Shown in pieces: positions 7,374-16,525 of a DNA stretch of 64,000 nucleotides. The DNA comes from Methanobacteriota archaeon (lineage in GTDB: Bacteria; Myxococcota; UBA727; JABDBI01), in assembly GCA_013288705.1 (NCBI GenBank), contig JABDBI010000005.1, positions 1 to 64,000 of the forward strand. The letters are read 5' to 3'. The notes under the pieces were generated by a model that worked only from the letters and a program-made list of their open reading frames with translations, ran no database searches and was not told the origin of the DNA. A program made the translations under genes and the position numbers. Numbering within the stretch: position 1 is the stretch's first letter; the number at the start of each line of letters is the position of its first letter.

Positions 7374-9389
7374 CTAAAATTGCAAAAGCTCTCTCATCGC
7401 CACTTCGATTTTTTCTACGCTTGGTAAAATCTCGTTTTCTAGCGTTTTGGCAAAGCCAATTGGGATGTCCAGCGCGCATAAACGCATGACTGGTGCATCT
7501 AGGTCCATGAAGCAGTGCTCCATTATTTCGGCAACGACTTCACCGCCGATCCCGTTAAAACGATGATCTTCATGCAACACCAATGCTTTTCCCGTCCTGC
7601 GTACCGACGCGCAAATGCCTTCCACATCAAGCGGTTTGATGGATCGCAAATCAAACACTTCTACCTCGCGCCCCTCACCCGCGAGCTTTTCCGCCACCTG
7701 CAAGGCCATGCTGACCGTGTTGCCATAGGTGATCACGCTGATGTCGCGCCCTGGCCTTCGTACTTTGCCTTTGCCAAAGGCAATGGCGTAGTCGTCGCCA
7801 TAGATGGGTCCCTTGGACTCTGCACGATTATAGAGATGTTTGGGTTCTAGAAAAAACGTCATTCCATTCGATCGAATAGCCGTTCTTAAAAGACCAGCAG
7901 CATCATCGGCAAATGCCGGGTAAACCACACGCACCCCAGGTAAATGGCTCATGATCGCTTCGATGTTTTGCGAGTGATAGAGGCCACCCGTAATATAACC
8001 GCCCGAGGGCAAACGCAAAACAACATTGGGTGAAAATTGCCCGTTCGTGCGCCAATATTCGTGGCTCATCTCGACAATCTGCTCCATTGCTGGCCACACA
8101 TAGTCAGCAAACTGCGCAGCCTCGATGACAACACGGATGTCTTTGTTATAACGACACATGCCATTGGCGGTACCGACGATAAAGTCTTCCGCAATGGGCG
8201 CGTTAAAAATACGCTTATTGCCAAAGCGCGTGAGCATGCCCTTGGTCAGATTAAAGACACCACCCTTATCCTTGGAAGCAACATCTTGCCCCCACAAGAA
8301 TGTATTGTCGTTGCGCGTGAATTCCTCCATCAGTGTGCGCGTAATGGCTTCCCTCAACTTCTCTACGTCACCTTCATGCGTTGGTTTCTCGTCCTCTTCA
8401 GCAACAGGTGGTTCATAGCGCGGCGCTTCCACAAATTCGCGCACCCGTTTGCCATCTGCGGCTGGCTCACTTTCTGCTTTGGCCGCAGCTTCATCGAGTT
8501 CTTGATCAATCTTTTTCTCGAGCGCAGCAAGCGCTTTTTCTTTTAGAAGTCCCGTCTCCAAAACGTGTTTCTTCAATTTGACCAAGGGATCTTGTTGCTG
8601 CGCGAGCTCTATCTCTTCTTTCGCACGGTAGAGATCCTGTGCGTCCGAATTCGAGTGTGCTCCGATACGCACGCATTGCGCATGCACCATGGCTGGACCT
8701 TGCTGACTCTTCACATACAAAACTGCTTCCTCGACGGCTCGCCAGCTATCGAAAAAATCTGTGCCATCGCAACGCACAATATGAAGGTATTTGAGCCCGA
8801 TGAAATTATCAGCCACACACGGGTTCGCAGTTTGCTCGGATGTCGGCACCGATATGCCATAACCATTGTTTTGAATCACAAACACCACAGGCAAGCGCTC
8901 TCTGCTCGCGCCATTAAACGACTCGTAGCAATAACCCTCTGAAGCCGATGAATCTCCTTGGGAGCAAAGCGAGATAGCATCGGAACCATAATAGCGAATG
9001 GCCCGCGCAACACCAACGGCATGCGGCGTTTGGTTGCCCGTGCAGGAAGAAACATTTTGAATGCCAATAGATGGTTTCGAAAAATGGTTCGACATATGGC
9101 GACCAGCAGAACCGGGATCCTTTTCTTTAGACAAGCCATTTAACATGAGTTCATAAGGCGTCATACCAGCAGCAAGTGCAGTCGCTGTGTCACGGTAATA
9201 GGGAAATAAGAAATCTTTGTTGGCACGAAAGTGCATGCCTAGAGCAATCTGTATGCCTTCGTGTCCGCTGCATCGCGCATGGTAAGACCAGCCCTTGCCT
9301 CCACGAATATAACGCTGCGCGCGCTCATCAACTTGGCGAGCGGTATAGCAAAGGCGATACCATTGCAAAACTATTTCACCTTGCTCCAT
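7374..9389 (-). CDS. 2-oxoacid (branched-chain type) dehydrogenase E1, alpha-beta fusion
   Basis: Thiamine-diphosphate-dependent decarboxylase of a 2-oxoacid dehydrogenase complex, probably for branched-chain oxoacids. 671 residues: E1-alpha domain about 1-330 with the ThDP/Mg motif starting GDS (145-147) and ending NN (174-175), and an E1-beta transketolase-like domain about 345-671 (EDFIVGTANG, YVWPAMEQ, ITYG, LRSIKPLD). The two chains, usually separate genes, are joined by a charged Ala/Glu-rich linker (about 285-345). ATG 9389 follows AAAGGG that lies in the last codons of the upstream gene, so it is translationally coupled. E2 and E3 genes are not in this window. Leucine-derived products would matter for branched fatty-acid synthesis in deltaproteobacteria-like cells (inference). 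Confidence 0.92.
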   Translation of the reverse strand: MEQGEIVLQWYRLCYTARQVDERAQRYIRGGKGWSYHARCSGHEGIQIALGMHFRANKDFLFPYYRDTATALAAGMTPYELMLNGLSKEKDPGSAGRHMSNHFSKPSIGIQNVSSCTGNQTPHAVGVARAIRYYGSDAISLCSQGDSSASEGYCYESFNGASRERLPVVFVIQNNGYGISVPTSEQTANPCVADNFIGLKYLHIVRCDGTDFFDSWRAVEEAVLYVKSQQGPAMVHAQCVRIGAHSNSDAQDLYRAKEEIELAQQQDPLVKLKKHVLETGLLKEKALAALEKKIDQELDEAAAKAESEPAADGKRVREFVEAPRYEPPVAEEDEKPTHEGDVEKLREAITRTLMEEFTRNDNTFLWGQDVASKDKGGVFNLTKGMLTRFGNKRIFNAPIAEDFIVGTANGMCRYNKDIRVVIEAAQFADYVWPAMEQIVEMSHEYWRTNGQFSPNVVLRLPSGGYITGGLYHSQNIEAIMSHLPGVRVVYPAFADDAAGLLRTAIRSNGMTFFLEPKHLYNRAESKGPIYGDDYAIAFGKGKVRRPGRDISVITYGNTVSMALQVAEKLAGEGREVEVFDLRSIKPLDVEGICASVRRTGKALVLHEDHRFNGIGGEVVAEIMEHCFMDLDAPVMRLCALDIPIGFAKTLENEILPSVEKIEVAMRELLQF

Positions 9390-9393
9390 CTTG

Positions 9394-10179
9394 TTACCCT
9401 TTCTCTAAATTGGCCATTTCAAAAACTGACAGCTGAGCGAGACCGGCGCGCGCAAGAAGCGTATTCACGAGCCGCCTTTCGAGTCCGTCGAATTGAATTC
9501 CGGCAGCAAAAGAATGCGCCAAGAACCAGAGTGCAAATGGCTCACTTAAATGCAACTCGCCAACATCTTGAATGACTTGCGGAGTCAACTCTTCGACCGC
9601 GAAAGCAAAGCGAAACAGTTCGCCAAGTTCTGCTGCACACCCCCGAGAACGGGTCCATGCATTCACCATATCTCGATCATTCTCGTCTTCGGCATAGAGT
9701 TGGCAATATGCTTCGAGCACGATGCATCCAGCTGCAGTTTGACCGCGCACCTGAAATGTATCAGCGATCTCTTGCAAGATGGTCAAAGCCAATCCAGCCT
9801 GCGTCACCGGCTTTAAGTTGCCTTGCACACGCGCGGGCAATCCCTCGATGTCGAAATCGTCCTCGACGCTTACATCGCCGGCCCCGAGCGCTGACTCAAA
9901 CAAGCGCGCAAAGCCACCCATTTCTGCTCCGAGCACCTGATCTGCCTCGAGGAACACAGCATGCAGATCATCTAGCGCAGCTCCGGCATCTACAGAAGAT
10001 CCCCCGACCATCATCAAAGCTCTTCGCGCGGGCATCATCGCCCGATCATCTCGCGCCACAGCGCCGAGCACATCGATCAGTTCGATCATTTTATCGTTGA
10101 TTTGCGCGACGCCGATATCGAGCCTTTGCTCGAGGCCCTCAACAAGGTGCTTCACAGATTTTGGCGTTGCGACAAGCAT
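9394..10179 (-). CDS. Uncharacterised protein between rmuC and E1 genes
   Basis: 261 residues, acidic, largely helical, with no signal peptide or membrane segment. I recognise no domain. It begins six bases after the rmuC stop and ends five bases before the E1 start, with the E1 ribosome-binding site inside its last codons. All three genes are therefore almost certainly one operon. Its function cannot be read from sequence, and the operon partners (DNA metabolism and oxoacid oxidation) give conflicting hints. Confidence 0.8.
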   Translation of the reverse strand: MLVATPKSVKHLVEGLEQRLDIGVAQINDKMIELIDVLGAVARDDRAMMPARRALMMVGGSSVDAGAALDDLHAVFLEADQVLGAEMGGFARLFESALGAGDVSVEDDFDIEGLPARVQGNLKPVTQAGLALTILQEIADTFQVRGQTAAGCIVLEAYCQLYAEDENDRDMVNAWTRSRGCAAELGELFRFAFAVEELTPQVIQDVGELHLSEPFALWFLAHSFAAGIQFDGLERRLVNTLLARAGLAQLSVFEMANLEKG

Positions 10180-10184
10180 GGTGG

Positions 10185-11384
10185 TTAGATCGCTTCCGAA
10201 GGGTCGTTTTGCAGTTCAGATGCTTGCAGCACCCGAGGCGTTGTTTCAATCGGTTCCAGTAATTTCGCGCCCTTTTCTGGTGGCATGCCGCCCAAATCGG
10301 TGATTTTTCGGGCTGTCACCAATACCCGTGATTCGAGCGTGCCAATGGCCTGATTATATGATTCCACTGCACCCCGAAGACCCTTTCCGACTTTGTGGAA
10401 ATGATCCGACATGCCTACCAGCCGTTCGTAGAGTTTATGCGCAAGCTGGCTAATCTTCTGTGCGTTTTGTGCCAGGGTCTCTTGCCGCCAGCCAAAAGCC
10501 ACTGCGCGTAGCAACGCAATCAACGTCGTGGGCGTGGCAATAATAACGCCATTTTCCACACCCGCTTCAATGAGCCCTGGATCGATGGACAAAGCCGCAC
10601 TAAAAAAGATCTCTCCGGGCAAAAAGAGCACCACAAATTCGGGGCTTTGATCAAAATGTTTGAAATAGGACTTCTTTGACAGCGCCATCACATGCCGCCG
10701 CACTTGATCGGCATGCTCTTTCATCAGCATCTTGCGCTGATCATCATCAGGCATATCAGCGGCCTGCAAATAAGCACTGAGCGGTGCCTTACTATCGACC
10801 ACAATGCACTTATCACCAGGCAGGCGCACCACTAAGTCTGGACGGCCTTGCCTGTCATCAGAGGTCACACTTGACTGCTCGTCAAAATCGCAGTGTTGCA
10901 CCATGCCAGATAGTTCAACCACGCGACGCAGCTGGATTTCCCCCCAGCGCCCGCGTACAGTCGGTGCATGCAACGCACGGGAGAGATTCTCTGCTTCCTG
11001 ACGAAGTTTGCCTTGCGAGTCAACAAGCGAAGCCACTTGCTCAAACAATGCCCGATATGCACCCTCACGCGTAGCCTCGAGTTCGCGAATCTTGCCATCT
11101 ACTTTATCAAGAGATTCTCTGAGCGGCTGTACAACGCCTTGGCTCATGGCCATAAACGAGGCGTTGTTTTGCCGAAGTGCCTCTGCTGAAAGCGCGGAAA
11201 AGGATTCGCTGACTTTGCTTTGTGCCTTGCGCAAGTCTTCGAGCCGTTGTTCGGCGTGAGCCTCGAGCATGCGTACCTGTGCAGCTTTTTCTTCGGCAAA
11301 ACGCGCGCGCAAGAACAGCCAAACGAGCATGGCACCAAGCACAAGCCCCAAGGCAAAACAGATTAAAGCAATCGATACATCCAC
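10185..11384 (-). CDS. rmuC: RmuC-family DNA recombination protein
   Basis: 399 residues. An N-terminal membrane anchor (ALICFALGLVLGAMLVWLFL, about residues 5-24) is followed by a coiled-coil (about 30-110), then the nuclease-like RmuC domain with the conserved stretches VRGRWGEIQLRRVVE, GRPDLVVRLPGDK and VVDSKAPLSAYL. RmuC limits inversions at short inverted repeats in E. coli and is predicted to be a PD-(D/E)XK-type nuclease. That is of interest here because the window is rich in short inverted repeats. First gene of a three-gene operon. Confidence 0.93.
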   Translation of the reverse strand: MDVSIALICFALGLVLGAMLVWLFLRARFAEEKAAQVRMLEAHAEQRLEDLRKAQSKVSESFSALSAEALRQNNASFMAMSQGVVQPLRESLDKVDGKIRELEATREGAYRALFEQVASLVDSQGKLRQEAENLSRALHAPTVRGRWGEIQLRRVVELSGMVQHCDFDEQSSVTSDDRQGRPDLVVRLPGDKCIVVDSKAPLSAYLQAADMPDDDQRKMLMKEHADQVRRHVMALSKKSYFKHFDQSPEFVVLFLPGEIFFSAALSIDPGLIEAGVENGVIIATPTTLIALLRAVAFGWRQETLAQNAQKISQLAHKLYERLVGMSDHFHKVGKGLRGAVESYNQAIGTLESRVLVTARKITDLGGMPPEKGAKLLEPIETTPRVLQASELQNDPSEAI

Positions 11385-11460
11385 GCTTAGCTCCTCAAGC
11401 AGTCAAGGTGCTATACCTCAGTGAAATGGAATTTGAGCGTGGGGAAGTACAATATACGAC

Positions 11461-11547
11461 TGGTGCCGGAGGAGGGACTTGAACCCCCACGGCCGTGAAG
11501 CCACCGGATTTTGAGTCCGGCGCGTCTACCAATTTCACCACTCCGGC
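11461..11547 (-). tRNA. tRNA-Leu (CAA)
   Basis: Minus-strand cloverleaf. The acceptor stem GCCGGAG pairs with CTCCGGC, followed by discriminator A and an encoded CCA. The anticodon arm CCGGA-CTCAAAA-TCCGG places CAA at 34-36. A long variable arm typical of tRNA-Leu is present, and the T-loop GTTCAAGTC is visible. It reads UUG codons. Confidence 0.97.
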
Positions 11548-11660
11548 ACAGGCGCTCGGCTGAGATAGCGTGATCGCGCGGGCTCGTCAAGTCAGATAAT
11601 CGCAAAGTGATGCATTCCCGCTTGACCTCTGCCCATGATTGATACATGAAGGCAATACGT

Positions 11661-11745
11661 GCGGCGATGGTGGAACGGTAGACACGCTACTTTGAGGTGG
11701 TAGTGGCCAAAAGCTGTGGGAGTTCGAGTCTCCCTCGCCGCACCA
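11661..11745 (+). tRNA. tRNA-Leu (GAG)
   Basis: Plus-strand cloverleaf. Acceptor GCGGCGA pairs with TCGCCGC, then A and an encoded CCA. Anticodon stem CTACT/GGTAG with loop TTGAGGT gives GAG, reading CUC/CUU. The long variable arm fits tRNA-Leu. It is divergent from the tRNA-Leu(CAA) 113 bases away. Confidence 0.97.
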
Positions 11746-11799
11746 TATGAAATTAATTTAAAACCCCCTTCTAGATAGAATTTCGGTTATTCTGTCGGC

Positions 11800-12708
11800 A
11801 TGACAAGAGTAGGCCACAAATCTGTTGAGAGTCGCGGCGTGGAGCTGCAGAGACCGGTTGGCGCACGCGCAAAGCGTGCGAGCGAACAAACTGCACACGA
11901 TGCTGGCATCCCTGCAGGTCACTTCTTGCGTGAATTTCACGCAGATGTACAAGCCCTGTACAACATACGGAATATCCCTCCACATGAAGCCGTGCGGCGA
12001 CTAGATGCGGCACTTCCTCACCTCAAACCAAGCGCTATGACGCCGGAGCAGCTTCAACATTTGCCATCGCTGCTCGTGTTGTGCTCGCGAGGTCTGGACC
12101 GGGCCGCAAAGAGTGCGGAATTTGAAACGAGCAACTCTTGGAAAAATTCGGGATGGTGGATTGGTCGGAAAGTTGGCAAGCTCTCCGGCGCTAGCATGCT
12201 CGCAGATAGAGTTCAGGCGATTGGTGTTCGCATTCATGAACTTGGCAAGGAGGAGTCTGCAGAAAGCGCGAAGCGACTAGAAGAAGCAAAAAATGGAGAG
12301 AGAAAACAGATTATTGCCACACTTCTCACCAAGGATCTTCAAGGCAACCTCAACAGCTTGGCTAAAGCTGTCGCTGAACCAGGCGCATACCTCATTGAGG
12401 CGTCTGATTGGGCGAGATTCAGTTATACAGGTGCTTTAAGAGAACCTGATCCATACCTACGCCTTAGAGGCCCCGGCCCGGAGTCCGATGACGACAATAT
12501 GCACAACCTAGATGCATTCATTCTCACAATGAGCGGAGCGCTTCGAAATGCTCCACAATATCACAATCGCCCTGATCTAGTGCAGCACCTCGTCACACAG
12601 GCCTTGATTCAGCATCATCTGATCGATGCAGCGCTTGAACCGCACGCGATAGAGAGAATCACTGCCCTTCTTGCGCAAAAGGTCATCGACCTTGCCATGA
12701 CTGAGTAG
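11800..12708 (+). CDS. Uncharacterised cytoplasmic-type protein downstream of tRNA-Leu
   Basis: 302 residues from ATG 11800, with no signal peptide or membrane segment. Residues 1-45 are basic and rich in Ser, Arg and Ala and may be disordered. The rest is predicted helical, with a charged helix about 150-175 (KEESAESAKRLEEAKNGERKQ). I recognise no family. It is followed after one base-pair turn by an outer-membrane barrel gene. Its start resembles those of the unknown protein at 1505 and the kinase at 14572 (basic, Ser/Gly/Pro-rich leaders), which could reflect secreted effectors. That is speculation. Confidence 0.7.
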   Translation: MTRVGHKSVESRGVELQRPVGARAKRASEQTAHDAGIPAGHFLREFHADVQALYNIRNIPPHEAVRRLDAALPHLKPSAMTPEQLQHLPSLLVLCSRGLDRAAKSAEFETSNSWKNSGWWIGRKVGKLSGASMLADRVQAIGVRIHELGKEESAESAKRLEEAKNGERKQIIATLLTKDLQGNLNSLAKAVAEPGAYLIEASDWARFSYTGALREPDPYLRLRGPGPESDDDNMHNLDAFILTMSGALRNAPQYHNRPDLVQHLVTQALIQHHLIDAALEPHAIERITALLAQKVIDLAMTE

Positions 12709-12711
12709 CTT

Positions 12712-13287
12712 ATGCATGCGAAACGCCGTCACCTCAATTATCTTGCTGCACTTCTATGCGTCGCCATCGCCATCCCGCTATTTGCCAACAACGACACACC
12801 CGAGAAACCCATCCTTCACCACAACATCTCCCTCAACCTCTTCAGCATCATCTGGGGCGGCTTCGACTTCCGCTACGAATACCGATACAACACCTGGCTC
12901 ACCTTCACTGTCCCAGCTGACTTCGAGTTCCAGCGACTCTCGCCATTGCCCTTCGCCACCCAGCAAAACCTGCGCACCATCAGCAACGGCTTTTTGCCTC
13001 AAGCCGAAACAGCAACCGGCTTTGGCAGCAGATTTAATTACTGGGGATTCTACCTTGAGCCCATGGTGAAATTCGGTTACGCCAAGATTATTGTAAACCC
13101 ACTCTTGCCCGCACAAAATTACTTCATGCTGCGCCCACTGTTTTACCTCGGCTACCAAAAAACTTTTGATTTTGGCCTATCGCTCAACGTCGGATTTGGG
13201 CCGATGTATACGATTTTCTTTCCCAGAACGTTTGCTGATTCGTACGCGTTCTTGGATGTCATGCTTGCGCTAGGCTACGCATTTTAA
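12712..13287 (+). CDS. Small outer-membrane beta-barrel protein
   Basis: 191 residues. Signal peptide about 1-25 (LAALLCVAIAIPLFANN). The mature part has alternating hydrophobic/polar strands rich in Phe, Tyr and Gly (FDFRYEYRYNTWLTFTVP, FLDVMLALGYAF) and ends in a terminal Phe, the usual C-terminal recognition signal for outer-membrane assembly. No specific family is recognised. It follows the unknown gene by three bases and ends four bases before the convergent kinase gene; the junction holds the palindrome TTAACGCGTTAA, which gives TAA stops on both strands. Confidence 0.75.
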   Translation: MHAKRRHLNYLAALLCVAIAIPLFANNDTPEKPILHHNISLNLFSIIWGGFDFRYEYRYNTWLTFTVPADFEFQRLSPLPFATQQNLRTISNGFLPQAETATGFGSRFNYWGFYLEPMVKFGYAKIIVNPLLPAQNYFMLRPLFYLGYQKTFDFGLSLNVGFGPMYTIFFPRTFADSYAFLDVMLALGYAF

Positions 13288-13291
13288 CGCG

Positions 13292-14572
13292 TTAAGCAGG
13301 AAGCTCACCGGCCGCCCCCAAAAATCGCAATGCATTCAAAAACATGGCCGAGTCTGGCCTATTGACTGGGTCTGGTTGCGACGCAGCCCAAAGCAAACAG
13401 CGATAGCGAAAGTAGGGTTGCCCATCCCCACTCGTCGGTTTGCGGGTTTGATGAATCGCAGTTTGATCGTCGAGCCAAGCTTGATGCAGCACTTCCCGAT
13501 GCTGCGTCAAATGACTTACTTGCAGAGTTTGGCCTTCAGCAAGCAGACCGCGACCTCTGGCCAAAAGCTGTAGCCTCGCCCAGTTTTCTTTTTGCTTGCC
13601 GGAATCGTAGCCAAGGAAAGCGCTTGTTCCATCCAGGTCCCACAGCAAAGCACAGGCAAAAGAAAATATATCGCTTTTGGGTAGCGTAGACCGTCGAACC
13701 GCGTCCCAAGCCATATGGGGAATCGCATATTCCGGCGCGATATAGCCAGGTGTTCCTCGAATGGGTACCATGGCATCATGGGGCTCTGTTCTGTCAACAA
13801 AATCATAATCGTGCCAAACAGGATTCCTGTTCTCTAGCAAAATGTTATCAGGTTTCACGTCACGATGGGCAAAACCATTGTCATGCATAAATTTGACCCC
13901 TTCGGCCAACTTTATGATGCCAGCACCATTCAAAACATGCGTGGGGCTTGCGACCCTCAAGTCCAGCGCATCGCCATCGTAAAGGTCATCGATGCTGACT
14001 GCGACGCCGTCCACATGTCCCACATCGAGCGCAAATTCTCCGGTATGATTAAAGCTCGGGTGGTTTTCGATGAGCCGTCTAAATGCAGTCATCGTGGGTT
14101 GATCGTAAAAATTCAAAATACTATTGTCCCCCAGGACGGCCCAGGCGTATTTTTTTCTGCTTGGATATTCCTCAGCCTCAAAATAGTTTTTATTGCCACC
14201 GTGTCCAAGAGATCGCGCAGCCTCATAGCGAACAAAGGCTTTGCCATGGCGGTTGATTAAAATCGCGTGAACACCGAACGCATCCCGCAAGGGTTGCCCT
14301 TCCGGTGTGGCCCTCACGAGATGCATGCCATGGGCGTTTGCTCTAGCCGCCACTTGCCAATTGGCTTGATTCGCTTGAATAAACGCCGACAGCGTAAGCG
14401 GTGGAGCAGTTGGGACCAAACGCACTGACGTCGGTGTGTGTGTGCGTGCTTGGAATTCATCTTGGTTTTGGTGGCGAGATCCCACGGGTCCGGAGGTGAC
14501 TCTAGGCACCGTCGCCGGGGCGACTGAGCGATCCTGACGTGAAGCGAGAAAAGAGGAATGAATGCGTGGCAA
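13292..14572 (-). CDS. Eukaryotic-type Ser/Thr protein kinase with altered DFG
   Basis: 426 residues. A basic Ser/Pro/Thr-rich leader of about 55 residues is followed by a region with a possible Gly-rich loop (LGHGGN, 122-127), then the catalytic loop HRDVKPDN (236-243), HDYD at 254-257 where DFG is expected, and GTPGYIAPEY (273-282) for the activation-segment APE. The Mg-binding Asp is kept but Gly of DFG is replaced by Asp. The invariant Lys is not obvious. No membrane segment or sensor domain follows, unlike typical PASTA or Pkn receptors. Together with the leader this is compatible with a secreted effector kinase, but no secretion system is visible. Confidence 0.85.
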   Translation of the reverse strand: MPRIHSSFLASRQDRSVAPATVPRVTSGPVGSRHQNQDEFQARTHTPTSVRLVPTAPPLTLSAFIQANQANWQVAARANAHGMHLVRATPEGQPLRDAFGVHAILINRHGKAFVRYEAARSLGHGGNKNYFEAEEYPSRKKYAWAVLGDNSILNFYDQPTMTAFRRLIENHPSFNHTGEFALDVGHVDGVAVSIDDLYDGDALDLRVASPTHVLNGAGIIKLAEGVKFMHDNGFAHRDVKPDNILLENRNPVWHDYDFVDRTEPHDAMVPIRGTPGYIAPEYAIPHMAWDAVRRSTLPKSDIFSFACALLWDLDGTSAFLGYDSGKQKENWARLQLLARGRGLLAEGQTLQVSHLTQHREVLHQAWLDDQTAIHQTRKPTSGDGQPYFRYRCLLWAASQPDPVNRPDSAMFLNALRFLGAAGELPA

Positions 14573-14728
14573 GGTATGCTCCGGGGCTTTTTCTTAGAAG
14601 CCAGGAGTTGCTGCCAACATTCCAGGGATGGGTGCTTAAAACACCAGCTGATACCGAGTGCCCGCAATTGTGCAAGATTGAGCAATGATTTTTTGCACAA
14701 TGTTGCGCAATTATTGGCGTACAAAAGT

Positions 14729-16513
14729 TCAATAGGACTTTGGAATTGGCGGCATCCCTCCCTCACCCGTCTGAATCCGCCATAAGGTCGCATAAATCCC
14801 ACCCTTTAACACCAGCTCTTCATGCTTCCCTGCTTCCGCAATCTTTCCCGCATCCATCACAATAATCTGATGCGCATGGCGTATAGTCGACAAGCGGTGC
14901 GCAATCACAATGGTCGTGCGCCCTACCGCAATCTTGTCAAGAGAACGCTGAATCGCCGCTTCTGTCTCATTATCCACCGCCGATGTTGCTTCATCTAAGA
15001 TAAAGATCGGCGGATTCTTCAGCACCGCGCGCGCAATCGACAAACGCTGCCGCTGGCCGCCAGAGAGCTTTTGCCCGCGCTCGCCTACAATCGTGTCGTA
15101 CCCTTGCGGGAGCTGCATAATAAACTCATGGGCCTCCGCCACTTTGGCTGCCTGGACAATCTCTTCGAAACTGGCATCAAGCCTCCCATAGGCGATGTTT
15201 TCGCGAATGGTTCCTTGAAACAAAAATACATCCTGGCTCACAAAACCGATGGCTCTGCGCACGTCTTGCAAACTGAGCTTGGTAATATCTTCGCCATCGA
15301 GCAAGATCTTGCCTTTTTGTGCTTCATAGAAACGCAAAATTAACTTAATCAAGGTGCTCTTACCTGCGCCCGTCGCTCCAACAAATGCATAGGTCTTGCC
15401 AGCCAATAGGTGTAATGAGAAATCTTCAAGCACCCTGACACCATTCATGTAATCAAAGCAAACATGCTCAAATCGCAAGTCGCCTTTAACCGACGTCACG
15501 GGCAGTTCCTTGCCATCATGCTTGATACCAATCGGCGTTTCCAATAAATCCAACACGCGCTTGGCGGACGCCATAGCCCGCTGATATAAGTCGGTCATTT
15601 GTGCCATCTCTGTGAAGGGCCACAAGAATCGCTGTGTCAAAAATACCAGCACGCTGTATGATCCAACTGCAAGACTGCCATGAATGGCATACCATCCACC
15701 GAGCACTGTCGTCGCCACAAAGCCCACACAAATCGCCATGCGGATCATGGGTATAAAAGCAGAGCTCACGCGAATCGCTGAACGATTGGCGTTTTGATAG
15801 GCGAGACTATCGCCAGCAAGACGCTTAGCCTCGTAGTCTTCAGCCGTAAAGCTCTTGATGGTCACCATGCCGGTGATGCTATTCGCTAATCGCGCGCCCA
15901 CCAGCCCTGCCCGCTCCCGCACGTCGTCGTATTTGGGGCCAAGACGCTTTTGAAAGCGATAAGCACCAAACAAAATCACTGGAATAGGCAGTAAAGCAAA
16001 CACCGCAATACTCGGTGACAGATAGAAGAAAATCACCGCTACCATTACGGTACTCGCAGCAAATTGTAGAAGCTGGTTGGCACCACCATCTAAAAAGCGC
16101 TCAAGCTGATTGACATCGTCATTGAGAATAGACAGCAAACGCCCGGTGCTCTGGTCCTCAAAAAACGTCATTTCTAAACGCTGCACATGGTTGTAGGCAT
16201 CAAGACGCATTTCATGTTGCAAAGTCTGGGCGAGATTTCGCCAAGAAACAGAGTACAAGTATTGGAAAGCTGATTCCAAGGCCCAAATCAACAAGGTTAG
16301 AATGCCCAAAAGAACAAGCTGGGTCATGACATCCGAAATGCCCATGCGTGCCAAAAAAGACGTCTTTTGGTTGACCACCACATCAACAGCAATACCGATC
16401 AGAACTTCGGGTAAGATATCGAAAAATTTGTTTAAAACAGAACAAGAAGTAGCAAACCAAATCTTGCCCCGGTGGGGATTTGCATAATACCATAATCGTG
16501 CGAGAGGTAACAT
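14729..16513 (-). CDS. ABC exporter, fused membrane and ATPase domains
   Basis: 594 residues from ATG 16513 (GGAG five bases upstream; the frame is open to 16537). N-terminal six-helix exporter domain (about 1-310), then an ATPase with Walker A GATGAGKST, the ABC signature LSGGQRQRLSIARA, Walker B IFILDEATSA and H-loop IVIAHRLST. A type IV half-transporter of the MsbA/lipid or multidrug kind, which would dimerise. The substrate is unknown. It is divergent from the RMND1-family gene with only 12 bp between the two start codons. Confidence 0.93.
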   Translation of the reverse strand: MLPLARLWYYANPHRGKIWFATSCSVLNKFFDILPEVLIGIAVDVVVNQKTSFLARMGISDVMTQLVLLGILTLLIWALESAFQYLYSVSWRNLAQTLQHEMRLDAYNHVQRLEMTFFEDQSTGRLLSILNDDVNQLERFLDGGANQLLQFAASTVMVAVIFFYLSPSIAVFALLPIPVILFGAYRFQKRLGPKYDDVRERAGLVGARLANSITGMVTIKSFTAEDYEAKRLAGDSLAYQNANRSAIRVSSAFIPMIRMAICVGFVATTVLGGWYAIHGSLAVGSYSVLVFLTQRFLWPFTEMAQMTDLYQRAMASAKRVLDLLETPIGIKHDGKELPVTSVKGDLRFEHVCFDYMNGVRVLEDFSLHLLAGKTYAFVGATGAGKSTLIKLILRFYEAQKGKILLDGEDITKLSLQDVRRAIGFVSQDVFLFQGTIRENIAYGRLDASFEEIVQAAKVAEAHEFIMQLPQGYDTIVGERGQKLSGGQRQRLSIARAVLKNPPIFILDEATSAVDNETEAAIQRSLDKIAVGRTTIVIAHRLSTIRHAHQIIVMDAGKIAEAGKHEELVLKGGIYATLWRIQTGEGGMPPIPKSY

Positions 16514-16522
16514 GGAGTCTCC
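16514..16522. promoter_or_regulatory. Palindromic shared Shine-Dalgarno for divergent genes
   Basis: The nonamer GGAGTCTCC reads GGAG on both strands. It sits five bases from the ABC exporter ATG (minus strand, 16513) and eight bases from the RMND1-family ATG (plus strand, 16526). Since the two start codons are only 12 bp apart, each gene's promoter must lie inside the other gene. Confidence 0.6.
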
Positions 16523-16525
16523 AAC

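Noticed and set aside
11461-12708. Integrated element at the tRNA-Leu genes
   Set aside because: No integrase, no duplicated tRNA 3' end and no phage genes are visible.
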